Source: Capniomyces stellatus
Lineage: Eukaryota > Kickxellomycota > Harpellomycetes > Harpellales > Legeriomycetaceae
Direction: 5' to 3'
Length of the DNA: 64,000 bases
Assembly (NCBI GenBank): GCA_001661515.1
Contig: LUVW01000001.1
Location: 124,001 to 188,000 of the forward strand
The position numbers were made by a program, and so were the translations under genes. Shown here in pieces: positions 63,401-64,000 of this stretch. The notes below the pieces were generated by a model that saw only the letters and a list, made by a program, of their open reading frames with translations, was not told the origin of the DNA and ran no database searches. Each line of letters starts with the position of its first letter. Position 1 is the stretch's first letter.

Positions 63401-64000
63401 GGCCACCATGTCCGACACGCTAGGAGTGCCAAAAATCCCGAACGTAAAGTGGGAGGATGTAGGCGGATTGGAGCTGGCAAAGCAGGACATTCTCGACACC
63501 ATTAGGCTGCCCCTCGAGTCGCCGCACCTGATAGAAAGCGGAATGAGCATTCGATCAGGGCTGCTATTCTTTGGGCCACCGGGAACCGGAAAAACATTGC
63601 TGGCAAAGGCAATAGCCACAGAGTGTGGCTTGAACTTTTTCAGCGTAAAGGGGCCTGAGCTGCTGAACATGTATATTGGAGAAAGCGAAAAAAATGTTAG
63701 AAATGTGTTTAGCAAGGCTAGAGAAGCCTCACCATGTGTTGTGTTTTTTGACGAGCTTGACAGTTTAGCCCCTAAAAGGGGTCAGTTTGGCGACTCTGGT
63801 GGTGTCATGGACCGTGTTGTCTCCCAGCTACTGGCTGAACTTGACGGAATGTCAGGGAATGGAAGCGCGTCAAAGCCCAGTTCAGATGAACCAGATGACC
63901 AAGATGATAGCAGCAATAACAATAAAAATAGCGATAGCAGTTCCAAATCCACAAACCACAAGAGTACCACCGCCAAACCAATGGTGTTTGTCATTGGTGC
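60459..64000 (+). CDS. PEX6: Peroxisomal AAA-ATPase Pex6 (C-terminus beyond window)
   Basis: Pex6 with Pex1 forms the hexameric motor that extracts ubiquitinated Pex5 from the peroxisomal membrane. The frame is open from ATG 60459 to the right edge (1180 codons). D2 shows PNVKWEDVGGL, Walker A GPPGTGKT (about residue 1041), the Pex6 signature GPELLNMYIGESEKNVR, Walker B VVFFDELD (about 1095) and GDSGGVMDRVVSQLLAELDGMSG. D1 is degenerate: GNSGCGKRR (about 740) has Arg in place of the Walker A Thr/Ser, and CVMYLNGMEQ replaces the Walker B Asp-Glu. Degenerate D1 sites are known in this family. The region before D2 is roughly 270 residues longer than in yeast, with acidic low-complexity parts near 650-670. 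A Ser/Asp/Asn-rich insert of about 35 residues follows LDGMSG in D2. Start chosen as the first Met; a second Met five codons on is possible. Confidence 0.93.
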   Translation, partial: MPKDTMGGYWEINHPYKPFNVKVLIPTSNNKCSNRLSRGSERGESGLDSSATHTQEFGAGDREVGNTANYLHGDENTSGESKGDKVVDLLVPDFLWEVLAAERAVVKKEGLLEDIYVRIELKRLCSTNEEAEGTSNARLVRIYSKTQFEIKRGHSLAGGEKAGKAGMSKDDCCIGIGEIWTQWLKADVEWALENNSAGNENCFDHGGSQEAIQFEGVIEMIEPMVLSQVVLATAESGGFGGAGEYKQLKFHKDKVCDWIRQNVGVFGVDQVYYIPEKVLHGGEGLAAPEVANEYENVKAHVRVKCVSCEPVSEGKFEIGETKVMIIEGPKAKIQGTRNVSTEGSTEGADDKDSSAGRRSRVNMLCIEESDSYISSEVARQVYAKIREDEDKLGTFGYMRLSGLAKHGLISGDWVVIKTKSVKKGRQIKKAIRVFGHDGIAKAGGDSLYVSRNVLMSMSVYRQSLKFPMRCRMETFEHKRQNVRFDRYLDTKNIGMYHAISAKSGLGKQVEFPVAKKLVLKRVATPVSVRQDIERASTVKVREFLMGKEKRILKEGDLVVFEIDEAEAKVKKMLNDDILQEYLSSGAVESKGDDENLVEKARELAERASNEVGLGINNAKVGSEKDRNWIFYLVDSIDNGDLELDSEAEADAGLGGGYEESNERQLGMGVFGSVVDTETTKVVISGSANSRIPYNLLSARDVDESKEAYEHEYSRVSKLLKTSLHELAESRELVVSIVIKGNSGCGKRRLVKKQSSGLGFHFYELQVAEVIAKASRTSGKRMTVIELFEVYIEHCSVLTPCVMYLNGMEQLASYFEASFGETAANEAELFSKQLAKLVEKYMEKSLHSTGFPLVVVSSISTTNTTELTPIQSAISASFVHEITISAPDEADRLLLLKSITNTSTDTSTGSVMWKRGNDVDLANVAKQTASFYARDLVSLISRSRAFAYRRAVGGVSQKNRSLWTSGIQITDQDLTNAVAATRATMSDTLGVPKIPNVKWEDVGGLELAKQDILDTIRLPLESPHLIESGMSIRSGLLFFGPPGTGKTLLAKAIATECGLNFFSVKGPELLNMYIGESEKNVRNVFSKAREASPCVVFFDELDSLAPKRGQFGDSGGVMDRVVSQLLAELDGMSGNGSASKPSSDEPDDQDDSSNNNKNSDSSSKSTNHKSTTAKPMVFVIG

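Noticed and set aside
1..64000. CRISPR arrays, rRNA, tRNA and intact transposons
   Set aside because: None found by eye on either strand; tandem repeats present have no spacers.

Overview
The window reads as nuclear DNA of a fungus. Every recognisable protein is eukaryotic and mostly fungal in type: NOP58, the Slh1/ASCC3 helicase, gamma-glutamyltransferase, SEC23, PEX6, a CAP-domain secreted protein, a GDSL esterase, an F-box-like/ankyrin protein and a Sel1-repeat protein. Introns are few and short (76-164 bp), with GTAAGT/GTATGA-like donors and one GC donor. Long AT-rich, homopolymer-rich spacers make up close to half of the sequence. This architecture would suit an early-diverging (zygomycete-type) fungus, possibly Kickxellomycotina or a gut-fungus relative, but that placement is only an inference from gene style.

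Layout. 1-534 (-): N-terminal part of a type II membrane protein that runs off the left edge. 2354-3964 (+): NOP58. 4175-5399 (-): a decayed gene for a secreted Tyr-rich protein. 8448-9572 (+): CAP protein with a Gln-rich repeat linker. 10347-17124 (+): four-exon SLH1/ASCC3 helicase. 17227-17856 (-): broken ORF, possibly a retrotransposon ORF1 relic. 18835-21028 (-): three-exon gamma-glutamyltransferase. 23686-24786 (+): GDSL esterase, convergent with the F-box-like/ankyrin gene at 25129-27654 (-). 29517-31808 (+): SEC23, convergent with an unknown charged 1212-residue protein at 32221-35859 (-). 40159-41477 (-): two-exon Sel1-repeat protein. 45098-49732 (-): unknown 1544-residue protein with one membrane segment and a coiled coil. 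56886-59080 (+): secreted Thr/Val/Pro repeat protein interrupted by a 381-bp assembly gap. 60459-64000 (+): PEX6, cut by the right edge within its D2 ATPase domain.

The genes do not form a pathway cluster. Most are housekeeping functions: snoRNP assembly, ribosome quality control, COPII transport, peroxisomal import and glutathione turnover. Between them sit secreted or fast-evolving genes (CAP, GDSL, repeat protein, decayed secreted protein). I found no tRNA, rRNA, CRISPR array or intact transposon. Mobile-element traces are limited to the possible ORF1 relic at 17.5 kb and a 60-bp A-rich tail present at both 37.9 and 59.7 kb.

The most noteworthy signals are: the GC-AG intron in SLH1, supported by reading frame; the pseudogene with five in-frame TAA/TAG codons plus a frameshift; the dispersed retroelement-like tail; the drift within genes from purine-ending to C-ending codons; and the repeat-protein gene whose reading frame shows that the gap length is wrong. 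I did not find a convincing new multi-gene system.
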